Positions 1 through 13,959 of a stretch of 64,000 nucleotides of DNA are shown in pieces. The notes under the pieces were generated by a model. The model was not told the origin of the DNA and did not search any database. It saw only the letters and a list, made by a program, of their open reading frames with translations. Made by a program: the position numbers and the translations under genes. The DNA lies in assembly GCF_020882245.1 (NCBI RefSeq), contig NC_083599.1:49006748-49070747 (forward strand), written 5' to 3'. Source of the stretch: Rhopalosiphum padi. Lineage: Eukaryota; Arthropoda; Insecta; Hemiptera; Aphididae. Position 1 is the first letter of the stretch. Every line of letters begins with the position of its first letter.

Positions 1-1462
1 TAATAACAATTCATAATTAATTATAAGTAGTTGATATTTATAATTAACACTTTTTTCAGTTTTTTACGTTTTATCATGCATATGCATGTGTCGCATATAT
101 TAGTAATAAGTAAGACTTCTGCAATTAACATAAAAGCAAAAACTAAATACTTGTATTCTTGACCTTATCATATGTATAGGCACATAGCATAATAGTTAAC
201 ATGCAGGAAATTAACAATGCGTGGAGCATAGTAACTATTTATATTTTAGTATTATAGTCAATATTATCGTTTAACACACTTTGCAGTGCTCAATGCATAC
301 GCATGCATGCATTTTTGTAAGCAATATTTTGTTTCTATAGGTATTAACGAAAATATTAATAAAAAATAAACTAATGACCGATTATGACATATCATGTTAC
401 AGCATGGTCGAATTTCGAGAAATTAATTTTTAAATGTTTGATTTAAATATTATTTAATTAGATTGTTATATGAACAACGGCGTTCTTTTGAGATTCCATG
501 ACAATTTTTTTAACCATCCGAACCTATTATTCCAAAAATATCTTCCTTATCAATAACGGTAGATAACAGGGAAATCATTTAAAATGTGAGAAAAAAAATT
601 ATTGGGTGGGTAGTGGGTATAATAATTTAAGATAGTAACTGCATAAGAAAAGAAGCTCAAGTCACTACTGAATAACACCTCACGCTGTATTAAAAGGGAC
701 TAGTCAAGTGACTTTTTGCCAAGTCCTGTAGTACCTTTAACACAGCAGCTTAGCCATTAAAATTTGTAGAATAAATAACAAGGTATGGTAACTGGCGGGT
801 CTCTTATTATACTTCTTATGTCATCTTCATACCAATATACTGGCCTTATCGACACAGTATAGACATGGCTTTGTCTGATTGTTTTTTAATCACGATCATT
901 GATCTATCTTAAATCGGGCTATTAATATATAGTAATTTTTATTTATCAAACATTTTTACCTATCAAGTAGGTATCAATTATTATTAGCGATTTTGATAAT
1001 TTGTTAATTTAACTCCAAAGTTGATTTAGTAAAATGTTATACAAACTAAGAAGTAAGAATATTAATGTACAAAATATGGATTAGGATTATTTAAACTATA
1101 ACAGACCAATATTGTAATAAACATTAATCAGATGAAATTAAAATTGTGAAAAAGATGTTTTATGAGTAGGTACACATAAGTGTTATGGATTTCCATGGTT
1201 GTGTTTAACAAAAAATAATAACTGCTCCTCAAGATTTTTTTGAATGTGGGACTTCTATTATTCTAAGACGGTAGGCTTTTACTGGTCCAGTCCGCCACTG
1301 TTTTAATAACAGACCACAATAATTTAAAAATAGATTTTAATTGAACCAAAACGAAATTTAGAGTCTTTAATTATATTTATTGGTTAATTATTTTTATTCA
1401 GTCATTGTCCGTTTTATTATCGTTGAAGATGTAACTTAAAAATGAATTATAAAGTGTTTTAA
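1..1462. other. AT-rich intergenic DNA with a possible transposon end
   Basis: No gene is visible. The segment 650-860 is of somewhat higher complexity but has no open frame. The string GTCCAGTCCGCCACTG near 1288-1303 is, on the minus strand, CAGTGGCGGACTGGAC, a form common at DNA-transposon termini. I could not find a matching partner end or a target duplication. Confidence 0.4.
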
Positions 1463-1822
1463 AAATATGAAGTGAACATACACATAAAAAATTGTGATAA
1501 TGGAATTTTGTTTTTTTCCGTTTTTCTTTCTAATTATTTAAAAAAAAAATACGGGAAGTTTTTAAATGTTGACCTCTTTAAATTCGAAGTACTGACTAGA
1601 AAACTAGATCCAATTTTCCAGAAACCATTCCCAATATTTAAGTTTTTACTGCTTCTAAATAAGATGTCGGCTAAAAAAAAATATTATATAGAAAAGCAAT
1701 ATAATAAGTGTATACATTCGCTAAATAAACAAAATTTTAATATTGATTTAAATTATATTTTTATATATAATAAATTATTTAATAATTTTAATATCTTAAA
1801 AACAGATATTATGATTGATTAA
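1463..1822 (+). other. Unusually long AT-rich open frame, status uncertain
   Basis: The frame is open for about 120 codons in DNA where stop codons are expected roughly every 11 codons. Its first in-frame ATG is late (1663), preceded only by a GTG at 1472, so it would have to be an internal exon or a chance frame. The translation is Lys/Asn/Ile/Phe-rich with no motif I recognise. An AG at 1471-1472 has only a weak pyrimidine tract. I treat it as probably non-coding. Confidence 0.12.
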
Positions 1823-4439
1823 AAAATATAAATTGAGTTTAATTAGGTTAGGATTTATAAAGTTTAAGGGGTATTAAAAATACATATTTTTATAATAGCC
1901 ACTTTAGAATATAAATAACAAATGACATACATAAAATTTACTATAATAACGGTAAATTTAATATTTTAAAGAGAATCTATACATTTTGGAAGTTATTTGA
2001 CAATATTATATTTTATTAATCAAGTTCCAGAGCACACAAACAATTAGGTCCTAGAAATCCTACAAGCTGGTCGTTGATCCCAAAAATAAATTTTTTTTTT
2101 GTTTCAAAAGGTTACAATTATCACAGTAATTATTTTAATGATATTTTAATAATTTATTAGGAAAATCTTCTTCACAACTTAAAACAGACTCATATTTATA
2201 ATTATATTAGTGTTCAATTTTGTATTTAAAAGAAATATATTTTAATTAATGTACTTTTCCTAAAATATCTTTATTTTATATTATACATTTATACTTAGAT
2301 GTTTATAACAAATATATTGGCATGACTAGAACAAATAAATTTGAAAAATTTATAAATATATTATCATTATATCAACTATCAAGCCTGATTAATATTCAAA
2401 ATCAATTTGTTGTTCATATTTTCATGTATAAAAAAACTGGACTAAATTCATAGATAGAATTTGTACTCTGTGCTCGTCTTACGGCAATACAGCAATCATC
2501 ATCATCCTACGCAAGTTATTGTGATTTGTAAGCCTTCGATAGTAGGCTTTTTCCCACCCATTTATAGGTACTAACAAAATTTATGAAGAGTGTGTAAGGA
2601 TTTCACACTCTTCCGAACATCCGTTAAACTTCATGGCTCGAAAAAACTAACTCCTGTCATGTCCCCACAGTACATTAATTAAAATTAATTTGTTAATTAT
2701 ACATGGAATAATATAGTAATATAGTATACAGTATAATTTAATGTAAAATATTATTTGACATTTAATAACAATTGCTTATACAACGGCATTAAACTTGAAT
2801 AGTTGAATTGTTATTATTGTAGAAAACGAATGGTGTTTAACGAAATAACGATACATGCATATTTATAACGGCGTTTCTATAATAATATAATATAGTGAGC
2901 AAGGTAACCAATACCTACGTATTGTATATATTTTAACGGTTTCATCGTGTTTTAATTTTCGTAACGCAAGACAATGGCATACATTATATTATAACCTAGA
3001 TAGAATAAGAACAGTTTTACATTTAAAATACTATGACGATTATTTTTACAATATATAGTATTTTAATATTTTATTTTATACTCTATAGATGACCATAACA
3101 AATTGAATACGACTTATAATGATGCATTATTTAACGTATGGTTATTGATATGAGGTATATAAGGGGTATATTTGAGGTATATACCTATATATATTTTACA
3201 CCGAATAAGACGTAAATACACTTCAACACTTTTAATGTTTAAAAACAATAGTTAAATTGAGCTCACCATATATAATATGGATAATAATTAGTAACACACG
3301 TTGTAGTGTTACAAATTCAAGTGCCTACATTATATTACACCTGTTAACCAACATCGAGTCAAATATATTAGGAAAAAAATGTTGAATGAGCAAGAAAAAA
3401 TAATATCGCTGAATTATTACCAGCCGAGTATATCGTTCCTATAAATATCAAAGTTTACCTAAGGTAATTATTATTGATAACAAGACTTTGTATAAAAATT
3501 AACTTTTCTTATAGTATGATAATGGGGTATATGGTTCTAAATAAACGATTATTTTCGATATAGAATGGATGAAGATTTGTATTGTATGTATTACTCATGC
3601 AAAAAATTGATTTTATTATAGAAATGTACCTATGTTAAAGTCCTGAACATTTTTAAAAATATTCTACGAGTATACGTTATAATAGTAAAAAATACATATT
3701 TGTGGCAAATTTATAATAAAAAAATATTTATTTTAAGCAATTTTTTCTCAGACTTTTTTTTTTATCGTTTATTGGATTATATTATGTGTCTTAATAAACA
3801 CCGAGTACATAAGAATAATATATTAGAGTATTATTTTTCTCTTAATAAAATATATCGATGGTATGTAATAATTCGTTTAGCCATTTGCTATAGTTCCGAA
3901 CACATGTTTGTTGCCTTGCAGTACATGTGTGTACTTTATTATACTATTATATATATGAACACTGTAGCACGTCACCCAAACCCTCCCCGTCGGGTTTAAT
4001 AATGTTTGCACATTTTTGTTAGCTGGACGAATGGCGTCATAGGGTCGTAAGATGATAATAATATTATATACGTATTTCACTATTTCTCAAACCAATTCGG
4101 TTTAGGTTAGGATGTTTTAATACGCGTTAATAATATTTTATCGTCATCTCATATATAGACACCTACATATAATAATAATGTATATTATAGTTTATGCTTT
4201 ATAGTTTTGTATCCATAATGGTCATTATATACCCGACGGGAAATAGAGCGAAAGACCTACGGTGGTGACGACAACATAAAAAAAGCACACACACGCATTA
4301 AATAAATATACTTAAGAGGGCGTGTTACCAGCCTATCTAACGAGTATTATAACAAAAATAATCTACAAAAAATCTAAAATGATTATATTATATTAGTTAA
4401 TAACATATTTTGTCAGTTGAACCCGGCATGGCTGTATAG
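1823..4439. other. AT-rich intergenic DNA
   Basis: No gene is seen. About 2460-2660 is a higher-complexity patch, possibly an old element. It contains the perfect 10-bp inverted repeat at 2585-2613. Near 3985 and 4233 are the related words CCCGTCGGG and CCCGACGGG in opposite orientation, with no further structure. Confidence 0.45.
2585..2613. repeat. Short perfect inverted repeat, 10-bp arms
   Basis: GAAGAGTGTG and CACACTCTTC are exact reverse complements separated by 9 bases. The structure could form a small stem-loop. It may be part of a decayed element in the surrounding 2460-2660 patch. No T-run suggests a terminator, and none is expected for eukaryotic Pol II. Confidence 0.6.
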
Positions 4440-4731
4440 CAGTGTTTTTCAACCCCAAAGGGGCGTGAAATATTTTAAATTTTACTTCATGAATAATTAT
4501 ATACACAAATAAAACATTCCTAAATATAAATAAATAATTTCCTGTTTTAATAAAAAAAAAATACATATCAATTATGAGTTATACAAACGAATACGAGTAT
4601 TAAATTAAATTATCTTCTTCGTTCACGGTATCATAAAAAAAACACAAAAAATGATTTTTAAAAATGCGTTACATGAAATCGTTACAAATCTGAAAAGAGG
4701 TAAAATAAGTTAGATTACGTCAAAACCTCTG
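4440..4731. mobile_element. hAT-like miniature inverted-repeat element with 8-bp target duplication
   Basis: The left end reads CAGTGTTTTTCAACC and the right end, on the minus strand, CAGAGGTTTTGACG. This fits the degenerate CAG...TTTT terminal repeats of hAT elements. The flanks are CTGTATAG (4432-4439) and CTATATAG (4732-4739), agreeing at 7 of 8 positions, as expected for the 8-bp duplication hAT transposases make. The 292-bp interior has no coding capacity, so it is a non-autonomous copy. Confidence 0.65.
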
Positions 4732-4739
4732 CTATATAG

Positions 4740-7700
4740 GACATAAAGGTAAAAATTTCGAAGAGGGCCCATCCAGATTTAAGGTAAGAGAGCCTAATAG
4801 AACATAAAAATGAATACTTAATTATTGGAAAACAATTATAATATATATGGTCATTTTTTACTATAATTTTCTTAATTAGTACCTATTATATAATCGGAGA
4901 AACAGTATATAGACATATAGTAATAAATATAAACAGTTTATGTGTAGTTATATTTATATTATACGTAATATTAAAATAAAACTGAACTTCACAAAATATG
5001 AAAATTTGCGAGCAGGATAAGGTTTTGTTTTAAAAGATCGATGTTCCACTTATCACCTACCCATAGGTGGATACGTGAAAATCATATTCCTATTATTATT
5101 ATTATAACGTCAAGTGTGATCATATCGTTTTCCTCGGTCCAGTTGGCATTAAGAGACCGTAAGCGGAATAGACGGAAACTATATAGAATATTATATATTA
5201 TATAGATATAAGTAGTATATGTACTGCAAAACCAGCGCGATAAAAATTTACAAAAAACACGAGCAACAGTACCTGAGACGTGCTTAAAGAATTTAATGTC
5301 AACTATATATATATACGTCATTAGCGTAGTGTTGCTTTTTTTCTGTCTTACGTGCGTCGTAGCAAAAAAAAAAACCCAACATGGTCTCCAGTTTTCTATA
5401 CTCGTACCTATACATCTGCAGAAGTGCAGAATATAAATTAATATAGGTAAACGCAGTACCTATAACGTGTATCTATAGATATACGGAAATAAATAATACA
5501 CATGCACGTATACATGAAAAGATAGAAGTATGTAGTCACATAATAATATTAATAAAATAATAATAATATATTTTTTTACACATAATATGTCGATTTAAAT
5601 TTTTTTCCATTTATAACTATATTGTACAATAACTAATGTAATTTATAAACACTAATATTAGTACTTATAATAATTAATTCTAAATACGATTTTGGGTATT
5701 ATATCACAATATAATATTACTATGTCTAAATAGTGTTAGTATAAGAGTTTAAGACAAATTTATACTATACCTTGCACGATTTCATGACAAGCTATATTAA
5801 GTCATTAAAGGTACTAAGTATAGCAACTAAGTTGGTAGGAACAAGATATAAATGTATACAGAAAAAAATATAATTATGCAAAGTCCAAATAATTGTATCG
5901 TTATAATAATTATGATCTGCAACCATTTATCAGTTATTATTTATTATTAGCATCGTCATTGGGTATTAATATACTCATTTGGTCTAATAATGGCAAACTA
6001 TAAAATGAAAAGCGATTGCCCTTAAGTATGTATAAAATATGTACTCACCTAACCTAGATTCTACTTTTATTATTAATCATTATAATTCTGTAAAATATAT
6101 TACTGTTTACTGGGTGTGTAAACGCATAGCATAATAATTTCACCGCGTTGTTGTACTCGTAATATCAATCACTCTTTTTGACAATATTAAATTCATTTCC
6201 AGATGTCCGTATACAGCGGACGATTAAAAGACACTACACAAATGTTCAAACGAATCTTTAAACCTTCGGGATTTGAGGAGAACCGGGAGTGTTAAACTGA
6301 GTCCCAAATAATAGGCTGAATATTAGGGCTAAATAAATTGAGTCTGATAACCTTTAACTTACTTGGTAAATATATCCCAAAATTAGATTTGAATTTGTAT
6401 ATCATATTATATATATACTTTATTGTGATTTTTATGTACAAAATTGTTAAATTAAAATAATTATTAAAAAGTTTCAATAGATAGCATTTAGATTTTCGCA
6501 CAACTCACTAGTCACTATCATATATTATATTTTGTATTTTATCTATTATATAGTAAATAAATATTTTTTTTTAAAGTTCACATTTACCGTAATCTTTTTT
6601 TTATTATTTTAGAGATGTATGAAGTAGAAAATAATAATATTTATTATTAGGTACCACCATATTATAAAATATGCGTATTCTTCCTATGGCAGTGCCTTCT
6701 TGAATATAATATTTAGATATGCAGTATGCATAGGTAGTAGGTACATATTATGTCCTGCATAATTTTTTTCGTGTACCTATTTTAATTTTTGGACGTACTG
6801 ACGTAATTATACCATTTTTGTTGTCACCTGCTGCTAGGTATTATTCTTGATATATTATGATTTATGAACATTTTAAAAGAAGGGGCATTGAAACGTATCC
6901 CTTTATAAATAATACACGTGCAGCTGTGGTCTATGCCACAATGAAATCGGTGAATTAGAGATTACAGTAAGTGTATGTGATGTGTGCTTATACCTATTAT
7001 AAGGTATACGGGGAAAGCGAACCTAATAATATTTTAGAAAATACAATAAGGGATTTTTAAATGATATTGTTTTTAGAATTTGATTTTGTTGTTCTGGAGA
7101 AACAAAATTAAAAATTTCTCGAATTGTTCAAGATAGTTCACGACAAAAGAACCATTTTGTAAACAATTTATATATCATAATAAATTAATGTAGCAATTAT
7201 TACACACATTATTTCTAAAAAAACCATTTTATATGATAAATGTGATTCTCAGACTTTCAACGTGCCAATTATTAAATTATATACTAATAATACTAATACT
7301 GTTATAGTATAATATGTAAAACAGTACATAAGAGTAAGTTGTCTAATATAGAGTTCATATTTTTGTGGTTTTTGCATATTATTCAAAAATATTTCAGGGG
7401 TTAAGAAATGTCGTTTAGTTTCATATTAATAAAGCATATCTTAGAAAAAATTTCAAATTATGAGAAAAAATACTATAGTTTATTTTTATTTTTATTTATT
7501 GTAATAAACTTTAATTTAAAGTAAGTATATGTATACGAGTGTTGTATCTATACATTGTTTTATTATTTTTTTAACTATGAATTTGTTTGAGAACCATTTT
7601 AAGTCGATCTCATCAATTGTACATCCAATAATTTTGATACATGCGCAATTATTGAAAAAATACATTTTTAAAATTACATAAATCAAAATTCATTGATTAT

Positions 7701-7789
7701 TGTTCTCACTTTCAAGAAAATGTTTGTAAAATTATTTTAGACCATAATATTATAGCATCATAATTTTTTTTTTTTTTTAATTTTTTCAG
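4740..7789. other. AT-rich intergenic DNA
   Basis: I see no gene, RNA gene or well-formed repeat here. It is AT-rich with scattered TA runs and short open frames that look like chance. Confidence 0.4.
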
Positions 7790-8170
7790 CATTAAACTCC
7801 AAACTTTACTTCCCAAATTTATATAGGGACGTGTAAACCGATATTCATGGTTGGTGCAGTAACTACAAGTACCACGACCGTCGTTTTAATATAATATTGA
7901 CGGACGACGCTATAAACGGCACTGGTACTTACGCCAAGAATGTCCGATCACTGTGAGCTGTAGTTACATCGTACACGTATAATGTATATCTATATATATA
8001 ATATACATATACATACATGTAGTAATTGTAATAGAAGTCCCTCTCACTTGACCCGTGCGCTTATATGCCACCGTCACCGTCAATCGTATATAATAGATAT
8101 ATAGGTAATATAATAACTAATAAATGGATTCTCTCTCCCGGCCAACGCTATTTTCTACATTACTATATAT
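7790..8170. other. GC-richer patch of unknown role
   Basis: A patch with more CpG and less low-complexity sequence than its surroundings, including CCGTCGTT, GACGGACGACG and CCACCGTCACCGTCA. It has no open frame worth calling and no recognisable motif. It could be a regulatory element or the relic of an exon or transposon. Confidence 0.25.
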
Positions 8171-11100
8171 GATTCCTATTTGATCGATCTGCGCCTGACA
8201 TCGGCGATACCATAGTATTATATTATTATATCTAAACGTTACCTGTTGTACAGTCTACAATAATATGTACAATTAATGTAGCTTTTTTGTGTGTTATTAA
8301 CTTATAACTTAAACTCCATGATCTAGGTGGGCAATAAATAACATCTACAGTGTGATTCTCCAAACGTATTCACCCTAGTTACTCCTCGTTTTCCTTTACT
8401 AATAATTTTATTTAAATTCTAATTTTTTGAATTTATAAATAGGTATACATAAAGATCATGTTTTCAAATTCTTGAGGTATTTTATATTACTTAAGGAGTG
8501 TCCTGTGATGACACAGACTTCTCTATTTGTTTACTGTAAATTATTTAATGAATATTTTTTTAATGAAAATGTTGTATCTAAAACAAAATTCGAACGAAAA
8601 GTTCATTCTGAATTGTATAATTCTAAAAATGATTTAACAAAAATACAGAATGTATGTAATGTTAGGTGCAGTATTTAAAATAGTTGCAGGACTATGTTGA
8701 TAGATATTAGTTATCTTTAGACTTTAGTAGTTAATACATAAAGTTAAATGATTCAAAAACTACTTGTTCGAATTTTGATTGATATATGTTGACATTTTCA
8801 AAGAAATTGTTTGCTAAATAATTTGCAATGTAAAAGGTGGGTTCTCATTTGAAAAACAGAAGTTTATTTCCCTTGCGATTTCTCAAGTTGTACAAAAAAT
8901 GGAAAAAAAATATATAAATACATTTAAATTCCAAAAATATTATTTTGAAGAAAAAAAACTGTATGAAGTTGATTGTACGAATATTTTTTGCGGTTACATA
9001 CGATAAATATATTAGGCATATATTGATATGTACCGATAGACAATACGTATCTATACGCGTTAACATACTATACAACTATTATACACAATTAATTTAGGAG
9101 GTCATATAACTTATTTTAAGGCATTTTATATACATCTAACTTTTAAATAAATAAACAAAATCGTGGGAAATATTTAAACACCTAAACTTATACATATCAG
9201 TAAATTACTTTTGTAACACAAATGTGGATTACCTTGTTGATACTAACTTTCGGTTTGACTCGTTGAAATATAAAAAAAATTACTAATTTATACATTTTGA
9301 TTTAATTGTTATAGTCATTACTAACATTACTATTAGGTACTATAAAATATATATTATTATTAATTGTATGCGCAATTTAGTATTTACCTATAATCACACG
9401 TTAAGATTAAAACAATGTATTCAATTTATAACCTCGGAAACTAAAAGAAAATCAAACAACTGTTAGGTAAATAGGTTATTAAATTTTTATTCTTTAGATA
9501 TTTGTTTCAAGGTAAATTCATGACAATACAACATAAACATGAAAGTTTGATGATTGTGATAAGTAAATTAATTAAAATAATTTAAAATATATTTTTTTTC
9601 TGTTGTAAATCATAATGTCAAAAATAATTTTAAAAAAGTTTCTTAGGATTATTGTAATTTATTTTGTTAGCTATCTAGTATTAGATATAAATACTTTTCA
9701 TTTTTACAAGCCAACTATGCAATTATAGAGGTAAAAACTAGAAGCCAATATTTCTAATCAAAATTATCCAATTTAATTACAACAATTACATTTCAATTAC
9801 ATTTACTACGAGGCTTATTAATTCTATTGTATTTTAAGGAAAGGTATTTGTTTGGTATCTACATAGCATTCATTATGTTCATTTCAAAACGTTTTTATAG
9901 TGCATGTGTAACAGTGTCTAGACCGCTAGATATTTTATTTTTTTAATTTGTAATAATAATGATTTATTAAATATTATTGCTGATTAAACCCAACTTTATT
10001 TCCACGTCATGAAGTTCCATCAATGATAGACGTTCTCTTCAAACAAGCTTATACTACATTTTTGTTTTTAATATACAATATTAACTAGTATTTAAGTACT
10101 TAAAACGTATATTCAAATGCTATGTATCATACATTAAACCTAGCTGGTAGTTTATGCTTTATGAGAAAATTTATAATTTACCTAATATTACCAATATAGT
10201 TTTTACATTTTAGACTTTTAGAAACTTTGTTAACGTTTTTTTTTTATTCAAAGTAGGGGTCTGTTACCGGCTTTTATTTTAAATTTTTTACTATACCTAT
10301 ATTTCTACCTTTATTTTTTTGCGATTAAATATGTATTTATTAATTAAACTGGTCGCATTATCTATTTATGTATTTTTATATTTTAGGTTAAAAATTATTC
10401 AAATGTATTTTTAGTTGTACCTATTTTATTCAAAATAATAAGAAATTGAAACGCATTAATACAAATTAGTATTTAATATATATTATATATAAATGGTATA
10501 CGACAAACACATTTTTTTAGTTTTTTTTACAACAGTTTAGGTCATCAGAATCCTTATAAATTGATCATGGCTTCATTCTACAAACGAGTTGTGGTCAGAT
10601 AAGACGTATAATGAAAGTGATGTCCCGTAGTTTTTTATAGGTCACACGGGTTATGTACATCATTTTTTTGGTGACACTATATCAGATAATAATTCCCAAA
10701 TTTATTTCAAACTCTTCAACTTTTTTTGTTAGTATTGATGCGACTAGTTACTATTTGTATGTCATGTACAGGATAACTTAGAATACATTTTAAATTAAAT
10801 AAAAAATAAATGATTTTTGTTACGGTCGTGAATATTATTTACATTTTTTTTCATAAAATGCTTATAAGTTTTATATTATTGCGTAAATTGAAATTTAATT
10901 ATGCGAGTATTTCATAAAAATAGACATGATTTCCAATGGCATGATTTACAAAATATGATAAACGTAAATTAAATGTTCTAAAATTTAGAATCTAAATAAA
11001 CAGAACACGAGCATTGAGCAATAATATATAGTATTATGAAATATAAAGTAATACGTATACTTAATCAACTCCCGATGATCAATGGAACAAATAAATATAC

Positions 11101-13009
11101 GAAGAAGTACTAAAATACTTGCATATTAGTCATTATTATAGTTAGGTATACTGGTATGCATAATAGCTATGAGTCACATAACATGCTACCATATTGGTAC
11201 CAAATTAATTAATTTATCAAGCTCGATCTCATGTTTGACCAATTTTCATCATTTATAACAAGAATTTCACAAATTAATTTCAAATTTAGAGCAGAAGTAT
11301 ATAATATTGTATAGTGACCAATTGAGAAGAATCGTGATATTTGTTGATGATTACTAATAAAATATTATAAAACTATTGTTTTAAATTAAACATTTTTATC
11401 ATAGACCAAGTAACAAATGAATACGGAGATGTAACTATATAAATAATCCAAAATTATTTAATCAAATGTTATCAGTAGATAATATAATTTATTATTGTCC
11501 AAGATACACCTATGTTTTTAAAATCCTTAAAAAAAATTAGTTTAAAGTTTATGGATACTCATATTGTATGTAACCTTTGGTGAAATCATTAAAATGAAGT
11601 ATAAATAAGTAGGTAATAAGCATCTAAAATCGTACATACCGAGAAGCTTTGTGTTTACTAAAAATGCATTAAAATTGGATTCGAGCTAAATAATGCAACA
11701 ATATATAGATAAGTACTAAATATAATAAATCATAAAGTAAATATTTTATTTATATTTGTATATGAGAAGTTGTACATTTATACATTTTATATAAATAATA
11801 TAAAGTCCATATTAATATGAAAATTTTAATATACCTATACGCATGATATAGATACCCAAGTATTAAAGTATAATAGTACAATGTATTTATATTGTAAGTT
11901 ATGTGTTCTAGTGAAACTTATAAAAATCATTCTGGCAATCTGAGCACAAGTTCACGAATTTATACGTATTAAGTTAAAAACCTATCTTCAAATGGAATTT
12001 TATATTTAATACATTATAATACTATACTTACATTATTATAAAACCATTATCATATTTTTTTAAATGGTTGTAATGAATGTTATCCTGGAGATTTTGAAAC
12101 TTAAAGGATTTGCAATACAAATCAAATTATTATAAAACACTAACCGTATGCAATGAAATTGTTAATTGAATTGTGTCCGGTAAGCAAAACGAGTAGTTAT
12201 GATAAATTATACATAAAATATACCTACCTATAATCAAACAAATGTGTATTACATAATACATGAGTATATTTTAAATTTGTATATACACTTATACTGACTT
12301 TGGTCTGACAGGTACAAACAAGACGTGCATTAAACGATTTATTATTTATAATTCCAAACATTTTAAATCGGTTTACAGGTAGAATAATTGTTTTGAAATA
12401 AAAAAAAATGTAACAATAATAATTACAGCCCATTAACAAGTAGATTAAGAATATTATCATGAAAGTTCATTCAAATATTAAATACGACAACTGTAGTTTA
12501 GTCTTAATGGCGTACATTTGATAGTTTGACTTCAAGTTGTAAACACTTCTTTGCATAATAAATGTTGAATGTTACGCAGTAAATCGTGTATAATTAACAG
12601 CAATTATTAATTAAACCCATTTATACTTTAAAAATAATACTGACTAATGACTTTGACTAATCAAATACAACTATTTATCAAATCGCATTTAATAAGAAAA
12701 GACATAGGTATTATGCATGTGATATATATATTATACTTGTATATCTATATAAATTAAAACCTATTTAACCGCATAAATATTGTTTTAAAAACCAAATCCA
12801 TAACAGTGCGAATCTTTGAGCTTGTAATAATTTGCAAGTCGATTATCAACTGCTGACTACTATCACCTAGGTACATGAACGGAATGATATGGCATTATAA
12901 TTTCTTCGTTCTATAAATAAAATAACACACTTCGGATAATGTTTCGATGTGCTAGCTTAGCTAGATTTTTGTGTAGGTATACTTGAACGATAGATTTACA
13001 ACCGTGGTA
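8171..13009. other. AT-rich intergenic DNA with probable repeat remnants
   Basis: No gene is supported. The stretch 8480-8860, ending with the phrase GTTCTCATTTGAAAAA, resembles parts of 21361-21430 and 22853-22880 and is probably a dispersed repeat. The 68-codon open frame inside it (8472-8678) is therefore not called as a gene. The remainder is AT-rich with nothing recognisable. Confidence 0.35.
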
Positions 13010-13520
13010 TAGCTGAGCTCATTTAATTACAGTATCTATAGACTTTTACCGGACGTGTCCGATCCGTGTTCTAGTGTTACATCCCCCCGGACGCGTGCCT
13101 ACCTAGTGCTAATGTCATTATTATTATTTATTATTGTTATTAATACTATTTATTATTATTTATTGCCTGTCTACTTTCAAAGTGCACAAACGCCGCCAAT
13201 GGTTGACATCAAATGCGAAATAGCGGAGGCTGCATTAGTTAAAGGTTAGATTAGGTTACGAAATCGCAATAATACTATTATCGTTATTATATGGCTGTAA
13301 TGGATATTACATTTGATATGATATTATTATAATATTTGAGTATCTGCGTATAAACGCGCCTGTTAAGGTACTATAAGGCGCCATTTCACTATCAGTGTGT
13401 CTCGTACGACATTTTTCGTGGTTTTGGAAATCTGCAAGATGTGATACAATATGTTTGATATTTGTCACAGTTGTTTTACTTGGAGTATGTGTGTGCACAG
13501 TGCAAACGGTATAACCACGG
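13010..13520. other. GC-richer patch with a short hydrophobic ORF
   Basis: The patch contains a 45-codon frame from ATG 13112 to TAG 13249. Its first 22 residues are hydrophobic (MSLLLFIIVI...) and partly encoded by ATT/TTA repeats, followed by a short polar tail. The frame could extend 5' without a start and a weak GTTAGA donor sits at 13245, so a small exon cannot be excluded. I favour chance because the hydrophobicity comes from simple repeats. Confidence 0.15.
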
Positions 13521-13933
13521 TATAATTCCAGTCAATATAGTTGGACTATTTCAACGTAACTTGTGGTATCAATAAATTGGTCGATATCACAAACTAACCA
13601 ATCAGGGAATACATTAAATACGATCACGCGAATATGGTAGAAGTGGAATAGCGACTATACTGCGTGTCGCAGTTTTCCGCGTAAACTCGATACTGTATAC
13701 AAGTAGCAAAAAATAATTTACTACTTCGCTGTGTTGTTATTAGGCGGTTAATATATTCGGCTATTAATAAAATAAATAGCGAAAACTTAAAACCAAAACA
13801 ATACTATTTAATTAAGCGAATAACAAGAAAATTTTGAACACGAAACACATGATCATATGGTGATGGTGGAATAGTAAGTTAGCTGTAATTATAATATATT
13901 ATACCTTCAAAAAACGGGTCGATTATTATGTTA

Positions 13934-13959
13934 ACAAATGATCACTTGTGATCATTTGT
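13934..13959. repeat. Near-perfect palindrome, 12-bp arms
   Basis: ACAAATGATCAC and GTGATCATTTGT are exact reverse complements separated by only TT. Each arm contains TGATCA. It could extrude as a cruciform or bind a dimeric factor, but function is unknown. Confidence 0.7.

Noticed and set aside
4100..4115. TTAGG-like words (also near 1845) as telomeric repeat
   Set aside because: Only one or two units occur; there is no tandem array.
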